64,000 bases of DNA, from positions 41,203 to 105,202 of the forward strand of contig JAVTVY010025397.1 in assembly GCA_036873755.1 (NCBI GenBank). Direction: 5' to 3'. Source of the DNA: Hanleya hanleyi. Taxonomy: Eukaryota; Mollusca; Polyplacophora; Lepidopleurida; Hanleyidae. Position numbers and translations under genes: made by a program. The notes under the pieces are model-generated. The model was not told where the DNA came from. It did not search any database and saw only the letters and a list, made by a program, of their open reading frames with translations. How positions within the stretch are numbered: position 1 is the stretch's first letter; each line of letters opens with the position of its first letter. This document shows, one piece after another, positions 59,964 through 64,000 of this stretch.

Positions 59964-60314
59964 ATGATTATGTCTGAAGTTCCGACTTGTATTCCTTGTC
60001 GTACGTGCGGGCAAAATTTGTCCCCTTTGGACTCTCACACGGCTTGCTTTTCTTGTAAAGTTTTGTGTTATCGTGCGTCCACGTGCGCGGAATGTGTATT
60101 ATGGGATCCGACGGCTTGGAGGAGTTATGCCCAGGCTCGTCGTGTTTTTCTTTTACATGCTTGTGATGTCCCGTCTATTTCGGAGATCGACAGACGGGTC
60201 TTAGAAATTTCTTTGGTCAATGATATGAAGTGTAATGAGGATCTTGACCGAGCTGGTCAAGACCCAGTTTCTCCCGCGTCGGTATGTATTCCATACTATC
60301 CTACACGAAGATAA
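59964..60314 (+). pseudogene. DIRS-like gag-type ORF with Cys clusters, truncated
   Basis: ATG at 59964 (a second at 59970) opens a reading frame with CIPCRTCGQNLSPLDSH, CFSCKVLCY and CAECVLWD. These are paired CxxC motifs that suggest zinc binding, as in gag proteins of DIRS-like elements in invertebrates. A basic segment WRSYAQARR and an acidic helix follow. The frame ends at 60314, and the next frames (60235-60522) continue with similar codon composition, so a frameshift is likely. The 117-residue remnant is far shorter than a whole gag. Confidence 0.6.
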
Positions 60315-63084
60315 TTCTAGGTTGCTAGACAGTTTGACCCGGTCCGGAGATTCATTGTCTAGGGTCGATCCAAAACCCGTTCCTTTGTTACGCTCAACAA
60401 AGACCAGGTCGGTCTTGCCTGGCCATTCCATTGTCTCCGTCAGACAAAAGAATTCTTTGCCACATGTTATTTCGCCTCTGTCTATCGGTACCACATGTTT
60501 CTTCCAAAAAGAAGAAAGCTAATAAACAACGTCGTGTGTCTATTTCTCCGTGTCGGTTTAATCTGGACATAGTTTATTTAATTCCGTGCCCGTTCTATTT
60601 GTTGGGGCGAATGTTGGACTCGTTTGAGTCGGCCACGTGTTGAGTGTCTTCGGACGTACGTCGCTAAATATTTGGTTTTTGGCGGAGATTTTAAATTCTA
60701 TTGAAATGATCGTCTGACGATGTTTTTCTAAAACTCTTTATGAAATCTCATGTTTAACAAATAACACAGTCCTGCATTAGGCCAGTGTGTATTCAATATT
60801 ACGTCTTCACACAAACTTTGAGTTGCGACGGTGTGTTTGAGGTGGGCTTTTATTAGCCCCCAACATTCCGTTTTGTTCGGTCAGTATGGAGCCTATTGTG
60901 ATGTACTTTAAACGAACAGGTTTTTGTTTCGTTGTTTCATGATTTTATCCATTGAATTGTTGTATAAATTACCAGGATTGTGAGAACTACCCTCGTTTGA
61001 CGCGGGAGGTTCGTTTTTTCCCCGCCGGGGAAATCCGAGTCTTTATAAGCAGTCCGTCAATGTTCCATGTTGTTGTTGTATGTTTTGTTCGGACTTTGAT
61101 TGTTTCTCACCTTCATCCATTCAATTCTTTGGTCCTACCAAGAAGGTAATCTCTTGTTATATCACGTATTATTATGTGATTTTGATATCCTGTACGGAGG
61201 TTTTATTCTGCCTCTCATGTTTACGTGTTTGTTGTTTTTGTGTACGTAACCACAACTCAACTCTATTTAAACGATGCTATAATAATAGCATAAATGGATG
61301 TTACGGGGCTTCAATGCTACGACTGTTTGTTGCATTTTAATGAGCGTCTTTGCTGATCTCTTTATGTGATTAAGGGTGTGTCGATCAACAAAGGGATCAC
61401 GTGTTGGTTATCGTGAGTATGTAATCCTATTACCCACTGTTTATTGTGAAACTGTGCTATGCCTTGATACACAAATTTGTTTTATACATGTGATTTGTTT
61501 GTTTCTCACCAAGCTGGTTCCATCTGTATACTGTGTTACGCTTATAATTCAGATGGAGTTATGCACTAATTTTAATTTCTTCCCTATGAGAAAATTTAAA
61601 ATTTTACTAGCGTGAGTGGGAATGTATTGGTCCGGCCAAGGATCAAGCCTAATGACACGTAAGTCGTGAAGTCTTCTATGGTTTCTTTCTACCAAGTATG
61701 TATTACCGGTACAGTCTACTAGAGCATCAAACTGCTCTTTAGTAATGTTCTTACTGTTCTTCCTCTTCTCGACAAATTTGTTCGTGTTGGGTCATTTCAA
61801 ATTCTAAATTTTTGAATAACCTCATTTTTCCTGCCGGCGAGAGACTTTAAATGTTTTTCCTCTCTTCGGGAATTTAAAATTCTTTAAGGATTTGTTTTGG
61901 TTTCCTGGAAAAATCTTTGTTCTGGATGTCGATTGTGTGACTTTTTGGTTATTGATAGTAACATTGTTGTAAATGTTTAATATTCTCTCCATATAAATCT
62001 CCAGTACTGAATTTCATGTACAGGAGACAAATTACATCGGGAGAGGTCATAATGTAACCATATTCATTGACACATTATTTCATGTTCACTGACACAAAGA
62101 TCCATAATCCCATTTATCTCATTGAGCTTACATTTGGTGATTAACGCTACAAACATTTAATATGTTCATCTCTACTGCGTTTAAAGAGAAGGAAAATTTA
62201 TTACAATCGACTTCGGGGTTACTGTTTGCAACGCCCTTCGGTTACGTCGTGTACTTTTATAAGTTTGTATCCTGCTCCATTATGAGCATGTATATACATT
62301 AAGTTGTTGTGAATTAGGAAATCACTACGTTGTTTATCATATACAACGTTTCTCGCATTTTTCACATTACGCTTTCCTATTACACCTTTGACGACATGTT
62401 CATTACGCCGTCATGTGTCTCTCATACACCTGTGCGTCGTTCTATTACATCGGTTAGACGTTTTCCGGTACGCCATAACGCCGTTTGTCACGTCATTTCT
62501 TCATTTGCGAGATGCATATTTTATATCCATTCATCGGCACTTCCTTTGATTCTCTATCGTCGGTCGTCGGCGGGAGGGGAAGTCCGTTCGTTTGGCGTCA
62601 ACCATCCACTGGTATCAATTCCTCTCGGGTTTTTCACATTGTGATTTACTTACGTTCGTCGTTTCTCTACGAAGAGAGTTCTGTTCAGACCTTGTTGTTT
62701 CCAGTCTGGAGTTCAGAATATCAAAATTGTATTGGAATCAACAGTATTTGGTCAAATGCTGTTATATGGAATAGGTCTTTGGATTATGTACGTGGATATT
62801 CTCTGAGGACGACGGCGGGATTGTGAATGACGGACTAGTCGCCTTTAATTGAATTCAGCACAGTGTTGTATTAACACAGTACCATGTTGACTGTAACACA
62901 CAAACATTGTGTTGAGATCCGTTTACCTTTAGATTGTGCTTAAACAACACAATGTTTTTGTGGTGTACTTGGGGGACAGTTTTTCCGACTTTCTCCTTCA
63001 AGTACTTTATTCCTGTATTGACCGTTACACCATTGGTTAGACTTTGACATTATGGTTCTGTCTTCAACCTTAGGGTTGCTTATT

Positions 63085-63668
63085 TTATGTAGGACCTTAC
63101 TCGCTACGTTCGTTTTTCGGGTTCGGTCTCTACAGCGGATTATTTGTCCTGGTGCCGAGGTCGTCATTTCGTTCCCGACTCTATTTCCCTCGTAATTGAC
63201 TTCTTCCTTCACCTTCACCAGGATAGGAAGTCTCATATTAGCACCATGGAAGGCTATCGTTCTGCTCTGGCTGGGTGTTACGTCTTTCTTTGGTACCAAC
63301 ATTAGCCTTAACGATAATATCTCTACGCTTATTCGCGCCTTCGCATTACAGTCGCGTTGTACTCGCCAACTGTTACCGAAATAGGATATCGGTGTGGTTC
63401 TGTGTGCCCTGATTTACCACCTTTTGAACCCTTAGAGTCCGCGTCTATAAAAGCTGTGTCTTATGAGACGGCCTTTGTGGCGGCGTTTGCTTTGGCGTCC
63501 AGAGTGTCTCATCTTTATGCTCTTGAAAGATCTTCTATGACCTGGACAGCGGATTGGTCTTGCATTCTTTTTCGGCCCATTCCTGAATTTATCGCCAAAA
63601 ATGAGTCTGTTCGTTCAGGCCCGTGCGCTCAACGTTCGTACTCCATTCCTGCGTTCAGGGATTCATAG
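63085..63668 (+). pseudogene. DIRS-like tyrosine recombinase, frameshifted
   Basis: Three frames supply consecutive parts. The first (about 63085-63305) has ADYLSWCRGR and STMEGYRSALAG, the core-binding domain. The second (about 63300-63380) has STLIRAFALQ and ends at a TAG where the family has Trp. The third (about 63415-63668) has PFEPLESASIKAVSYETAFV, ASRVSHLYALE and FRPIPEFIAKNE, the catalytic-domain start with its first arginine. The remaining His-X-X-Arg and Tyr residues are not seen before the end. It is dead by stops and frameshifts. Confidence 0.7.
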
Positions 63669-63700
63669 ACGTCCGTTTTTACTACCGTTAAACGGTAGAA

Positions 63701-64000
63701 AAAAAATGTCAAAAACTGAATATAGACAGCAAAAAACTCAAAAGTGTACGTTTTGGACAAGAAATACTCAATGTTTTTGACGAAAACTCAATACTCGAAA
63801 TGGTGCAAATTATTTCAGTGATGTGAAAATCGTCGCCGATCCTTCGACAATTTGTCTTCGAACGTTTGGGGATTTCCAGAAACGTACACAAACGGAAGTG
63901 GCGGTTTTCACATGTTTTGCTGACGTAATGCGCTAACTAAACCTCAGAGACCTTTGCTCGATTATTTTTTGGGAGCCTCGAATACTCTCTGTAATGGTTC
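63701..64000. other. Right flank, no feature recognised
   Basis: AT-rich sequence after the recombinase remnant, with short ORFs only. The element may continue beyond the window if the right end is not at 63695. Confidence 0.4.

Larger units (their letters stand above)
59736..63700 (+). mobile_element. Decayed DIRS-like tyrosine-recombinase retrotransposon
   Basis: A cysteine-rich gag-like ORF lies at the 5' side and a tyrosine recombinase at the 3' side, the order seen in DIRS-type elements. Between 60650 and 63080 I found no reverse-transcriptase motif, only scattered broken ORFs, so the pol region is lost, replaced or too decayed. The ends are approximate: palindromic CCTAGGAGAG motifs near 59739-59772, and TACCGTTAAACGGTAG at 63680-63695. 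This copy cannot move by itself. Confidence 0.65.

Noticed and set aside
62330..62826. 104- and 113-codon ORFs in the DIRS-like remnant as reverse transcriptase
   Set aside because: No YxDD or other reverse-transcriptase or RNase H motif could be found in any frame; they were left as unassigned internal sequence.

Overview
This window looks like nuclear DNA of a lophotrochozoan, most likely a mollusc and perhaps a bivalve. The reasons are long AT-rich introns with GT-AG splice sites, a tRNA-headed SINE with GTGA-rich tails, frequent ACATGTA words, 'TGACCTTTGACCT' dispersed repeats with GACGGACG microsatellite tails, and an animal member of the phosphoenolpyruvate-synthase-like family that is familiar from mollusc genomes. 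The species cannot be named from the sequence. There are no bacterial genes, rRNA genes, true tRNA genes or CRISPR arrays.

One gene dominates. From 46201 down to 319 on the minus strand I could place 24 coding exons by conserved residues, GT-AG junctions and codon phase. Together they encode 836 residues, and every junction keeps the frame. The product has an N-terminal signal anchor, a family-specific N-terminal region, and then a pyruvate phosphate dikinase / PEP synthase ATP-grasp domain (GGKGA, FAVRSSA-GEDG, GVVIQEM, GVLFTQDP, NYGLGE, LLQARP). After that come the TTGNIGEMMPG segment and a helical region. The gene runs off the left edge, so the mobile domain carrying the phospho-histidine is not in the window. 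The part of the N-terminal region expected between exons 2 and 3 is also not visible. A 1.4-kb array of 43-bp units lies there, open in reading frame and running directly into exon 3.

The introns are packed with repeats. From left to right they hold a SINE (1.7-2.0 kb), a tandem duplication (5.5-5.8 kb), a tandem array with a hairpin (6.8-8.5 kb), a TATA-bearing MITE-like family (0.9, 9.2 and 22.8 kb) and three copies of a composite repeat (10.3, 12.7 and 20.3 kb). Further right are repeats rich in TGACCT half-sites (27-32 kb), the 43-bp array (35.8-37.2 kb), a 31-bp satellite split by a hAT-like insertion (38.3-40.4 kb), a 29-bp satellite (41.4-43.8 kb) and a nested fold-back element with a 10-bp target duplication (44.2-46.1 kb). 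The last ends only 12 bp from the exon 1 splice donor, counting its target duplication.

Right of the gene, 46.2-59.7 kb has no recognisable complete gene. It holds an exact 156-bp duplication, a CpG-richer stretch around 47.3-48.4 kb with a small ORF and splice-like blocks on the plus strand, a possible first exon at 54162, and repeat copies related to one at 28.3 kb. The right end (59.7-63.7 kb) is a decayed DIRS-like tyrosine-recombinase retrotransposon, with a cysteine-rich gag-like ORF at its 5' side and a frameshifted recombinase at its 3' side.
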